Below the pieces are notes generated by a model that was not told the DNA's origin, did no database searches, and worked only from the letters and a program-made list of their open reading frames with translations. Shown piece after piece: positions 1 through 5,909 of a stretch of DNA of 9,853 nt (positions are counted from its first letter, which is position 1; each line of letters starts with the position of its first letter). Both the position numbers and the translations under genes were made by a program. Location: contig JAIXXE010000179.1 of the NCBI GenBank assembly GCA_027490875.1, forward strand, positions 1-9,853, read 5' to 3'. The DNA comes from Alphaproteobacteria bacterium. GTDB taxonomy: Bacteria > Pseudomonadota > Alphaproteobacteria > UBA2136 > UBA6156.

Positions 1-96
1 GAAAAGAAGGCACATGGCTGTTCGGGGAGAAGAACCGCTCTCGCGCAAGCGAGCGGGACAATCTCACCGCTTCCGCCAAGAGACGTAAGGTATGCT
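1..96. other. Unassigned 5' edge with a GCAA-loop hairpin
   Basis: No complete gene lies here. One + strand frame is open from the window edge and stops with TAA at 86-88, so this could be the C-terminus of an upstream gene rich in Arg and Lys, but 28 residues are too few to identify it. A hairpin is visible: CCGCTC (35-40) can pair with GAGCGG (51-56) around an inner GC-GCAA-GC, giving 8 base pairs, a two-base bulge and a GNRA tetraloop. It has no following T-tract, so it is not an obvious terminator. It could be part of a structured RNA or leader that begins outside the window. Confidence 0.25.
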
Positions 97-184
97 GGAG
101 AGATGGCAGAGTGGTCGAATGCGGCGGTCTCGAAAACCGTTAACCCGCAAGGGTTCGGGGGTTCAAATCCCTCTCTCTCCGCCA
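97..184 (+). tRNA. tRNA-Ser (anticodon CGA)
   Basis: This 88-nt gene folds as a class II tRNA. The acceptor stem GGAGAGA (97-103) pairs with TCTCTCC (174-180), followed by discriminator G181 and an encoded CCA (182-184). The anticodon loop CTCGAAA (129-135) sits on a CGGT/ACCG stem and places anticodon CGA at 131-133, which reads the serine codon UCG. A long variable arm precedes the T arm with GGTTCAAATCC, as expected for tRNA-Ser. No duplicated 3' end or integrase is visible, so nothing here suggests that the gene is being used as an attachment site. Confidence 0.97.
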
Positions 185-213
185 CTTTAAGAACATAAAG
201 TGTTGCTTTTTAG
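183..213 (+). terminator. Weak hairpin plus T-rich tail after the tRNA
   Basis: CACTTTA (183-189) and TAAAGTG (196-202) form a perfect 7-bp inverted repeat with a 6-nt loop, followed by TTGCTTTTTAG. The layout fits a weak Rho-independent terminator for the tRNA, and its left arm overlaps the tRNA CCA. The stem is AT-rich, so termination may be poor. The same palindrome could instead be an operator for the iron-uptake type gene that starts 35 nt downstream. It does not resemble a full Fur box to me. Confidence 0.4.
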
Positions 214-231
214 CCTTCACTCCCCTAATAC
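203..231 (+). promoter_or_regulatory. Possible promoter for the TonB-dependent receptor
   Basis: TTGCTT (203-208) and TAATAC (226-231) are separated by 17 nt, the ideal spacing for a housekeeping promoter, though each hexamer matches the consensus only in part. Transcription from it would begin near 238, at the ATG itself. That would make the mRNA leaderless and would fit the lack of any Shine-Dalgarno sequence before this gene. Confidence 0.25.
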
Positions 232-237
232 GCCCCC

Positions 238-2229
238 ATGAAAAAAATCTTTATTGCTGCTGCCAGTATTGCCTTCCTTAGCCCTGCCGCCATCGCCCAA
301 CCTGTTGCGCTATCCGAAGTGCTTTCCACCGCCACGCGCACCGAGCGCAACCTGCTCGATGCACTTTCCTCGGCCGATGTGTTAGGCGGCCCAACCATGG
401 GGCAGGCCCAACCGCGTAGCCTTGGTCAGGCGCTGCAAACCTTGCCAAACGTGGGCGTACAGGTGGGGACGCGCAGCAGTGTTGAACAGCTCAATATCCG
501 CGGCCTGGATGACCGTCGCGTGGTACTGAAGGTTGATGGGCAACGCCGTAACTTTAGGGGCGAATACAAGGGCCGGACTTTTCTTTCACCAAGCCTGTTA
601 AAACAGGTTGAAGTGGTGCGCGGCGCCAGCAGCGTGCTGCAAGGCAGCGGGGCCTTGGCGGGGGTGGTGAATGTTGTGACCAAAGATGCCGCCGACTATT
701 TAGCCCCCGGGCAAACGCTGGGCTACGCCACCACTGCCTTTGGCGCCAGCAACGGTGGGTTGATTGGTGGCAACGTGGCGGTGGCTGGCCGTACCCAAGC
801 CTTGGATGTCTTGATCTTTCAAGAGGCCACCACCATGGGGAATATTGCATTAGGTGGCACCACCGAGCTGCCCCAAAGCAATCTGAACACGCGCCAGACC
901 TTCCTGAAAAGCACCTACACCCCCACCGATGCCACGGCCATTCAACTAGCCTTGGCCAACAGCTACGACCGTGGCGACGCCACCAGCAACCCCGTGCGAA
1001 AAGCCCCCTTTGCCGGCCTGAACAACGACCGCCGCGCCGACCAAAACGATGTGAGGCTGCGCCTCACCCACACCCCCATTGGCAACCCGCTGGTCGATGC
1101 CCAAGCCCAAGCCTCATTCGGCCAAACGCTCATTACCGAAGTGGTCACACAAAACGGGACCAGCCGCGGCCGCCGAGACAAAACCCGCTACACCACCAAG
1201 GGGCTGGATGTGCAAAATACCAGCCGCTTTCAGGCTGCTGGCATTCCGCAGGCCGTAACCTTGGGCGCCGAGTACGGCATCGATGACCAACGCGGCGGCC
1301 GCCCCGGTAACAACCGCAAGGAACTCTTCCCCAATGCGGAAAGCAGCAACTGGGCGGTGTTTGCCCAAAACGAACTAGACTTAGGCCGCTGGGATATTGT
1401 CCCCGGCCTGCGCTACGAACATTACGAGCTCAAGGGCGATACGCTTAAGCGCAGCAACCAAAAGGGGCAGGTCACCACCAAAGTGGCCACTGGCTTCCGC
1501 CTTAGCGATGCAACCCGCCTGTTTGCCTCGGTGGGGCAAGGCTTCCGTGCTCCGCTCCTTACTGAAGCCTTTTCGGGCGGAACCTTGGGTGGCGGGCTAA
1601 CCCTCATCCCCAATGCGAATCTGAAGCCCGAGCGTTCCATCAGCACCGAAGTGGGCGCCAACCATGTTCGCACCGTGGGCCTAAGCGCGAATGACCAACT
1701 GGTGCTGCGCGGCGCAGTCTTTCATAGCCGGCTGGAAGACCTGATTGAGCGCCAAGGCGTCACCGCCACGCAGTTTCAGTTCCGCAACGTGCCCAAGGCC
1801 GAAACCTACGGCGCCGAGCTTGCCGCCAACTACACCAGCGACCAGTGGTTCGGCAGTGCCGCAATTGGCCAGACCCGTGGCGAAAACAAAACCGCCAGCC
1901 AGCCGTTGCTGGACGTTCCCCCCGTTAAACTTAACACCACGCTTGGCCGGACTGCCAAGCATGCCGTGGGTGAATGGCGTACGGGCTGGACCATGGAAGC
2001 CGCCACCAAGCAAACCCGCGTTCCGCGTAACGACCTGCTCGTGGGTGCCAGCAAGGGCTATGTGGTGCACGGCCTGTTTACCGAGCTTCGCCCCAATCAA
2101 ACAATGTTCCGCGACATGACGGTGGGAATAGCCGCCAACAATCTGTTCGACAAACGCTACCGCCGCGTGACCAGCTTCCTTGATGAAACGGGCCTCGACG
2201 TCCGCGCCACGGTCAGCATTAAGTTTTAA
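238..2229 (+). CDS. TonB-dependent outer-membrane receptor, heme/hemoglobin type
   Basis: This 663-residue protein should import a metal complex across the outer membrane using TonB energy. A signal peptide (1-20, ending AIA) is followed by a TonB-box-like stretch (VALSEVLSTATRT, 23-35), a plug domain (about 58-150, with LNIRGLDDRRV, EVVRGASSVLQGSGAL and VTKDAADYL) and a beta-barrel that ends in the expected terminal Phe (F663). A FRAP box (436-439) followed by NANLKPE (459-465) is the hallmark pair of heme and hemoglobin receptors. The histidine usually found between these boxes is absent here, so the ligand is uncertain and could be another iron chelate. Length is normal for the family. There is no Shine-Dalgarno site before the ATG, but the signal peptide fixes the start. 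The next gene begins 3 nt after the stop, so the two are very likely co-transcribed. Confidence 0.93.
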   Translation: MKKIFIAAASIAFLSPAAIAQPVALSEVLSTATRTERNLLDALSSADVLGGPTMGQAQPRSLGQALQTLPNVGVQVGTRSSVEQLNIRGLDDRRVVLKVDGQRRNFRGEYKGRTFLSPSLLKQVEVVRGASSVLQGSGALAGVVNVVTKDAADYLAPGQTLGYATTAFGASNGGLIGGNVAVAGRTQALDVLIFQEATTMGNIALGGTTELPQSNLNTRQTFLKSTYTPTDATAIQLALANSYDRGDATSNPVRKAPFAGLNNDRRADQNDVRLRLTHTPIGNPLVDAQAQASFGQTLITEVVTQNGTSRGRRDKTRYTTKGLDVQNTSRFQAAGIPQAVTLGAEYGIDDQRGGRPGNNRKELFPNAESSNWAVFAQNELDLGRWDIVPGLRYEHYELKGDTLKRSNQKGQVTTKVATGFRLSDATRLFASVGQGFRAPLLTEAFSGGTLGGGLTLIPNANLKPERSISTEVGANHVRTVGLSANDQLVLRGAVFHSRLEDLIERQGVTATQFQFRNVPKAETYGAELAANYTSDQWFGSAAIGQTRGENKTASQPLLDVPPVKLNTTLGRTAKHAVGEWRTGWTMEAATKQTRVPRNDLLVGASKGYVVHGLFTELRPNQTMFRDMTVGIAANNLFDKRYRRVTSFLDETGLDVRATVSIKF

Positions 2230-2232
2230 GTC

Positions 2233-3084
2233 GTGGCGCTGCCCGTCAGCATTATTGGCGGAGGGATAGCAGGCTGTGTGGCAGCCTTGGCAGCAGCCGA
2301 AGCGGGCTACAGCGTTACGCTGTTCGAGGCCCAACATTTGGGCGCCGCCGCCAGCGGGCAAGCGCTTGGGGTACTGGTTCCCAGCACCAGTATGCGCCCC
2401 CAAGATGACGACCAGCGCCGTGGCTGTGCCCTGTGGGCCAGCACCTTGGCGCCACGGTTGGCCACGCTGGCGGGTGTGCCGCTTGACCAACTCATTCGCC
2501 AATGGCCCAAGGGTGGGCAACTGAACCTTGCTCAGATCTTTGTGGCGTTTGAAAGCGCCTTGAAAAGCCTGAATGTAACGATTGTAACCCAGACCGTGAG
2601 CGCGCCCCCAACTGGCCCCACACTGTGGGCGGCGGGCTGGGGGAACCTGCCTGTGCTGGCAGGCCTTACGCTGCGCCCCGCCGTGGCCTGCCGCTTGGCC
2701 GCGTGCGGGCTGAACGACCTGCTGGTTGGGGTTGGCCTCAATGTACAAGGGCTTTACGCGGTGCCTGCTTGGGATGGCACGGTGCTGCTCGGCACCCAAA
2801 AACTGCCCGCCACCACCAAGCCCCACGGGCCAACGGTGCCTGCCGAATCTTTAAACGAACTGCGCCAACGCGCTGGATTGCTCTATGCCCCTTTGGCCAA
2901 GGCCGAGGTGCTCAACGCTTGGGTGGGCAACCGCCCCACCAGCGCACCGCGCTTGCCTTTGGTGCGTTCGGTTGGCCCAAGCCAATGGGCCGTGGCCGGC
3001 TTGGGCGGTTTGGGCTACGCCCTGGCGCCAATGGTAGCGCAACAGTTTGTACGCCAGCTTAGGGCTACTGAAGCACAGCCGTAA
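2233..3084 (+). CDS. Short FAD-dependent oxidoreductase (DAO / MnmC-C-like)
   Basis: This 283-residue protein starts with GTG 3 nt after the receptor stop codon. Residues 7-32 form a classic Rossmann dinucleotide fold: IIGGGIAG, then an acidic residue (E32) ending the second strand. ASGQALGVLVP (40-50) matches the second FAD-contacting segment of the DAO superfamily. VGNRPTSAPRLPLV (231-244) and GLGGLGYALAP (256-266) match its C-terminal FAD motifs. The pattern most resembles the C-terminal oxidoreductase domain of MnmC (tRNA wobble uridine modification) or ThiO-type glycine oxidase. However, it is shorter than the usual 350-400 residues, with the substrate-binding middle reduced. No methyltransferase domain is present. 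The substrate cannot be assigned. Its end overlaps the convergent gene by 20 bp. No signal peptide is seen, so it should be cytoplasmic. Confidence 0.82.
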   Translation: MALPVSIIGGGIAGCVAALAAAEAGYSVTLFEAQHLGAAASGQALGVLVPSTSMRPQDDDQRRGCALWASTLAPRLATLAGVPLDQLIRQWPKGGQLNLAQIFVAFESALKSLNVTIVTQTVSAPPTGPTLWAAGWGNLPVLAGLTLRPAVACRLAACGLNDLLVGVGLNVQGLYAVPAWDGTVLLGTQKLPATTKPHGPTVPAESLNELRQRAGLLYAPLAKAEVLNAWVGNRPTSAPRLPLVRSVGPSQWAVAGLGGLGYALAPMVAQQFVRQLRATEAQP

Positions 3085-3814
3085 GCTCGGCCACCAGCTT
3101 CACGTTGCCGGTTAGCATCACGTCACCCGCGGTGGTGTGCAGCACCTTGGCAGTGCCGCCAGCTTCCTTCACCAACAGCTCAATCGCCAAGCGCTCAAAC
3201 ATGGTCAGTCGCGTGGCAATTGCGCCATCGGCGCTGCCAGCGGCAACCTTCAGGGCATCGGCCAGTGCGTTACCGGTTTTACGGGTATGAAAGGGCACTG
3301 TGTCGCCGTGCTCCATCAGCCGCAGCGTGGCGGTATCGATGCTGCTCATCGGCAGCTGCACCACCGCGTCGTTGAGCGCACGCGCGCTCACGCGCAGGCG
3401 GCCTGCGGCGTCATCCATGGTGCCTTCGCCGGCCGCCGCCAGCACGCTATCGGCATAATCGGTTAGCAGCACGCCTACGGCGGCCATTTTGCCATCTTGC
3501 ACGTACCCAAGGGCGGGGCCACTGCATGGGTTGCCATGCTTGGCGTTACGTAAGCCTGTCAGGGGTTGATACACCCACCCAGCCTGTGGCAGCGGCTCAT
3601 CGTGGTGCCGTACAGGCAAGCCACCCACTGCCAAGAGGCCCTGAATGACCGAGGTCAGCTGCGCGTCCAGCTTCACCAGCTCGGCCTCGGCGGCCATCGG
3701 GTTAACCTGAACCTTGGCCTGAACCCCAACGCCGCGCAGCAACACGGGGCGACATTTGGCCAAAACCTTCCGAATCATCGTCAGCTTTGGGTTAACCGAG
3801 ACAGGTTTTGTCAT
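3065..3814 (-). CDS. Inositol-monophosphatase-fold protein with lost metal ligands
   Basis: This 249-residue protein keeps the inositol monophosphatase (SuhB/IMPA) layout and length. The catalytic loop normally read as WxxDPxDGTxN appears as WVYQPLTGLRN (80-90), so both metal-binding aspartates are replaced (Q83, T86). The usual WDxAA motif is FERLA (206-210), with Glu at the Asp position. Fold-supporting parts remain: ALGYVQDGKMAAVGV (101-115), ADGAI (195-199) and LLVKEAGG (213-220). A DE pair (72-73) stands where the family has its glutamates. I infer a non-catalytic homologue or an enzyme with altered chemistry. The ATG at 3814 lies 1 nt after the efp stop, which implies translational coupling. 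A longer start at 3877 would overlap efp by about 60 nt and add residues unlike the family, so I reject it. The reading frame is intact, so this is not an obvious pseudogene. Confidence 0.82.
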   Translation of the reverse strand: MTKPVSVNPKLTMIRKVLAKCRPVLLRGVGVQAKVQVNPMAAEAELVKLDAQLTSVIQGLLAVGGLPVRHHDEPLPQAGWVYQPLTGLRNAKHGNPCSGPALGYVQDGKMAAVGVLLTDYADSVLAAAGEGTMDDAAGRLRVSARALNDAVVQLPMSSIDTATLRLMEHGDTVPFHTRKTGNALADALKVAAGSADGAIATRLTMFERLAIELLVKEAGGTAKVLHTTAGDVMLTGNVKLVAELTAVLQ

Positions 3815-3815
3815 G

Positions 3816-4376
3816 TTAGGCCCGCCCTGCAAAGGTGCTATCGATGGTATTAACCGTAATCGTCTCACCCGCCGCAATGTAGGGCGGCACTTGAACGCGC
3901 ACGCCGTTGCTTAATTTGGCAGGCTTGTAGCTGCTGCTGGCGGTTTGGCCTTTCACCACCGCATCGGCCTCCACCACTTCAAAGGCGACCTTATCGGGCA
4001 GATTCACCGCAATAGGGGCGTCGTTGTAAAACTCGACCATCACGGCCATGTTTTCGGTCAGCCAAACGGCCTGCTCGCCCATCATGTCGGCCGTGATGCT
4101 GACTTGCTCGTAGTTGGCGGTATCCATAAAGGTATGGTTGCTGCCTTCGGCAAACAGGTACTGCATCGGGCGGGCTTCAAGGCTGGCCTTTTCAACGGTA
4201 TCGGCACTGCGGAAGCGCTCGTTCAGCTTGGTGCCGTCGGTGATGCACTTCATTTCCACCTGCATGTAGGCACCGCCCTTACCAGGCTGGGTATGCTGAA
4301 TTTTGGCCACGCGCCACAGCTTGCCGTGGTAATCCAAAATCATCCCAGGCCGGATATCTACCCCCGAAATCTTCAT
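3816..4376 (-). CDS. efp: Translation elongation factor P
   Basis: EF-P binds the ribosome between the P and E sites and relieves stalling at polyproline stretches. The 186-residue protein has the normal length and all three beta-barrel domains: N-terminal KOW-like MKISGVDIRPG, the loop QPGKGGAY carrying the lysine (residue 33) that is modified in many bacteria, and the C-terminal signature region KLSNGVRVQVPPYIAAGETI. Three in-frame starts are adjacent (GTG 4382, ATG 4379, ATG 4376). I chose ATG 4376 because family members begin MKI and because it lies 7 nt from the AAGGG motif. The following gene begins 1 nt after the stop and is probably coupled. The divergent gene upstream starts about 60 bp away. 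The modifying enzyme is not in this window. Confidence 0.97.
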   Translation of the reverse strand: MKISGVDIRPGMILDYHGKLWRVAKIQHTQPGKGGAYMQVEMKCITDGTKLNERFRSADTVEKASLEARPMQYLFAEGSNHTFMDTANYEQVSITADMMGEQAVWLTENMAVMVEFYNDAPIAVNLPDKVAFEVVEADAVVKGQTASSSYKPAKLSNGVRVQVPPYIAAGETITVNTIDSTFAGRA

Positions 4377-4383
4377 CATCACA

Positions 4384-4388
4384 CCCTT
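4384..4388 (-). promoter_or_regulatory. Shine-Dalgarno site of efp
   Basis: AAGGG on the minus strand lies 7 nt before the ATG at 4376 and 4 nt before the ATG at 4379. It is the reason for preferring the inner start. Confidence 0.6.
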
Positions 4389-4437
4389 TTGCTTAGGCTT
4401 TCTCCCTAGCCTGTTGCGCTGGCAAAATCAAGGGATT

Positions 4438-5259
4438 ATGCTACACCCCATGCGAAACCTCTTCCTCTTACCTGTGCTGCTGGGGTTTGCCGTCCTGCTC
4501 GGCCAGCCTGTCGTGGCCGCCGCAGTGGCCAATTCAGCCAGCCCGCTGCAGCTCACCTATCAGGCAGCATCGTTGCCTTCGGGCGCCGTCTCCTTCCAGC
4601 GGCTGACCGAAACCCCCCTCACCTATGCCGTCACGGGCCTGCCCTTTCCGGGCGAAATACTCTGGCGACCCACCACCACCGAGCTGGCCTACCGCCACCC
4701 CGTTGAAGTCAGCTGGTTGCTGATGGACGCAACAATGCTACCGGCCACCATCAGCACCAGCTTGGCTGGCCGCGCCGCTGGCCCAATCATGCAGGGTGCA
4801 CCCAGCCGCCGCTGGCAGTTAAGGGCCAACAGCCACGACTGTGGGGTGCTGTTTGGTTCAGCCCAGCTGGGGCAGCGCTATGGGGTTACAGTGCGCGACC
4901 TTCAAATCATTCATCAACTGCTTTACTGGGCCAATACCAGCGAAGCGCCCAGCGGCTGCAATGCCCCCCTGTTGCCAACGGAAGCAGCGGCCCGCGTCGG
5001 GCTGCCCACCCGGTGGCAAAGCCCGTGGGGGCTGCTGGTCCTAAGCACGATTGAAGCCAGCCAGTCGCCATCCCTGCCGGCATGGCCAACGCACAGCCAG
5101 CCGCTGGACTTAAACGCCCGCTTGCGCCTGCTGCTCATTCAGCTGCCCGTGCCTGCCCGGGCCGAGTTTTTACGCGCTGCCCGCAATCTGCCGCTGGCCG
5201 CACAGGTAGCAACGCTGGCCCGCAGCCTCAGTGCCGCTTCGGCTGCTGCCGCCCCTTAA
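4438..5259 (+). CDS. Exported protein of unknown function
   Basis: I do not recognise this 273-residue protein. It begins with a clear signal peptide: a short positive n-region (MLHPMR), a long hydrophobic core (FLLPVLLGFAVLLG) and a probable cleavage after VVAAA near residue 29. The mature part contains only two cysteines (C135 in SHDCG and C174 in SGCNAP), which could form a disulfide in the periplasm. The region 136-190 contains a helical stretch (VRDLQIIHQLLYWAN), and the C-terminus is Ala-rich and helical. The ATG at 4438 follows AAGGGATT closely. An upstream in-frame ATG at 4414 would add non-signal residues, and one at 4450 would also leave a signal peptide. The gene runs divergently from efp and 116 bp ahead of the GcrA-like gene. 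There is no strong terminator other than a palindrome at its stop. Confidence 0.75.
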   Translation: MLHPMRNLFLLPVLLGFAVLLGQPVVAAAVANSASPLQLTYQAASLPSGAVSFQRLTETPLTYAVTGLPFPGEILWRPTTTELAYRHPVEVSWLLMDATMLPATISTSLAGRAAGPIMQGAPSRRWQLRANSHDCGVLFGSAQLGQRYGVTVRDLQIIHQLLYWANTSEAPSGCNAPLLPTEAAARVGLPTRWQSPWGLLVLSTIEASQSPSLPAWPTHSQPLDLNARLRLLLIQLPVPARAEFLRAARNLPLAAQVATLARSLSAASAAAAP

Positions 5260-5264
5260 GGGGC
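5251..5264. repeat. Perfect 14-bp palindrome at a stop codon
   Basis: GCCCCTTAAGGGGC is fully self-complementary and spans the TAA stop of the preceding gene. With no loop bases it is a poor terminator. It could serve as a protein-binding dyad or contribute to mRNA 3'-end structure. Confidence 0.5.
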
Positions 5265-5283
5265 ATTACGCCACATTACGCCA
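5264..5283. repeat. Tandem 10-bp repeat
   Basis: CATTACGCCA occurs twice head to tail with no gap, starting at the last base of the palindrome. A period of 10 bp places both copies on the same face of the helix, as in many operators. It sits 25-45 bp upstream of the proposed -35 of the GcrA-like gene, where an activator site would be expected. Confidence 0.5.
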
Positions 5284-5308
5284 AATCGTTAAGAAGCCAA
5301 AGAAGGGC

Positions 5309-5338
5309 TTGCCTTGGCATCAGGCCTGGCCTTATAGA
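5309..5338 (+). promoter_or_regulatory. Possible promoter of the GcrA-like gene
   Basis: TTGCCT (5309-5314) and TATAGA (5333-5338) are 18 nt apart (17 if TTATAG is read as the -10). Each hexamer matches four of six consensus positions. A start near 5345 would leave a leader of about 30 nt before the ATG. Confidence 0.4.
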
Positions 5339-5363
5339 GTTTTTAACATTCACGTTTCCACAC

Positions 5364-5369
5364 AGGAGG
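5364..5369 (+). promoter_or_regulatory. Strong Shine-Dalgarno site deciding the start of the GcrA-like gene
   Basis: AGGAGG lies 6 nt before the ATG at 5376 and is the best ribosome binding site in the window. It argues against a longer in-frame start at 5082, inside the preceding gene. Confidence 0.9.
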
Positions 5370-5375
5370 CCCCCC

Positions 5376-5846
5376 ATGGGCAGACGAAGCAACCCAGACC
5401 ACGCCTGGACTGATGCGATGGTCGCGAGGCTTAAAACTCTCTTCACCGATAACTATTCCCAACGCCGTATCGCAGATGTATTGAACCGCGAGTTTGCAAC
5501 AAAACTCACCTTAAGCGCTGTGACAGGGAAAATTCACCGACTTGAGCTTAGGAATAAAACGATCAAAGATGGGCAAATCTTCGCAAGCCACCCAGCCACG
5601 CCCGCCCCACCTTTGGCGCAGGAGATTGGGAACGCTGAGGTCTTGCCATCCCCATCGCAAGGTAGCAAGCCAAACCTTGCAGCGTCAGTGGTACCAACCC
5701 GGGAAGAAGCGGCCCTGTTTTCACTGCCGACTCCAAAGGATGTCCATTGCGCGTGGTCTAGTCCCTGCTCCGACCCCCGGGTAAGGCGCAGCGTCTACTG
5801 CCAAGAGCACCACCGTATTGTTTACCCTCCTAGGGTGAAGGGTTAG
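5376..5846 (+). CDS. GcrA-family DNA-binding regulator (variant C-terminus)
   Basis: GcrA proteins bind the housekeeping sigma factor and DNA, preferring GANTC sites methylated by CcrM, and control cell-cycle genes in Alphaproteobacteria. Residues 10-60 match the family's helix-turn-helix: AWTDAMVARLKTLF, then a recognition segment ending VTGKIHRLELRNK. The middle (66-120) is Pro/Ala/Ser-rich and looks like a linker. The C-terminus has CAW (125-127) and YCQEHHRIVYPP (141-152), matching the family's CxWP...PYCxxHxxxAY block. The segment between them is shorter than in canonical GcrA and lacks the FCG motif. Cysteines 125, 131 and 142 with H145/H146 might bind a metal. At 156 residues it is slightly shorter than Caulobacter GcrA. 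The recognition region is also longer and more polar than usual, so this may be a paralogue rather than the master regulator. Its codons look more AT-rich than those of its neighbours. Confidence 0.82.
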   Translation: MGRRSNPDHAWTDAMVARLKTLFTDNYSQRRIADVLNREFATKLTLSAVTGKIHRLELRNKTIKDGQIFASHPATPAPPLAQEIGNAEVLPSPSQGSKPNLAASVVPTREEAALFSLPTPKDVHCAWSSPCSDPRVRRSVYCQEHHRIVYPPRVKG

Positions 5847-5862
5847 GCCAGCCTAGCCGTAA

Positions 5863-5892
5863 CAAACAGGCCCCCGCATGGGGGCCTGTTTG
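5863..5892. terminator. Strong shared hairpin terminator between convergent genes
   Basis: CAAACAGGCCCCC (5863-5875) and GGGGGCCTGTTTG (5880-5892) form a perfect 13-bp stem with a four-base loop (GCAT). It lies 17 nt after the GcrA-like stop and 18 nt past the stop of the opposing gene. The T-tracts on both sides are short (CTTTG on +, TTACGG on -), but stem strength and position suggest it stops transcription from both directions. Confidence 0.85.
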
Positions 5893-5909
5893 CTTTGAAA
5901 GGCAGGCTT

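Noticed and set aside
97..193. Open plus-strand frame through the tRNA
   Set aside because: Translations of this kind (AEWSNAAVSKT) are a well-known artefact of tRNA-Ser genes.
1681..2826. 381-codon open frame on the minus strand
   Set aside because: It lies antisense to the receptor and the oxidoreductase, both of which have clear family motifs. Its Gly/Ala/His-rich translation shows no domain or signal and is a shadow of GC-rich codon use.
3065..3084. Overlap of two convergent genes as a special regulatory signal
   Set aside because: A 20-bp tail-to-tail overlap is common in compact genomes, and no terminator-like structure is visible there.
3065..3814. Calling the phosphatase-fold gene a pseudogene
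   Set aside because: Length, reading frame, start context and fold-supporting segments are intact. Only active-site residues differ, which fits a maintained non-catalytic homologue at least as well as decay.
3815..3877. N-terminal extension of the phosphatase-fold protein
   Set aside because: It would overlap efp by about 60 nt with Arg-rich sequence that does not match the family. The ATG at 3814 fits tight coupling.
5082..5375. In-frame N-terminal extension of the GcrA-like protein
   Set aside because: It overlaps the preceding gene, has non-family sequence, and the AGGAGG site clearly marks 5376 as the start.
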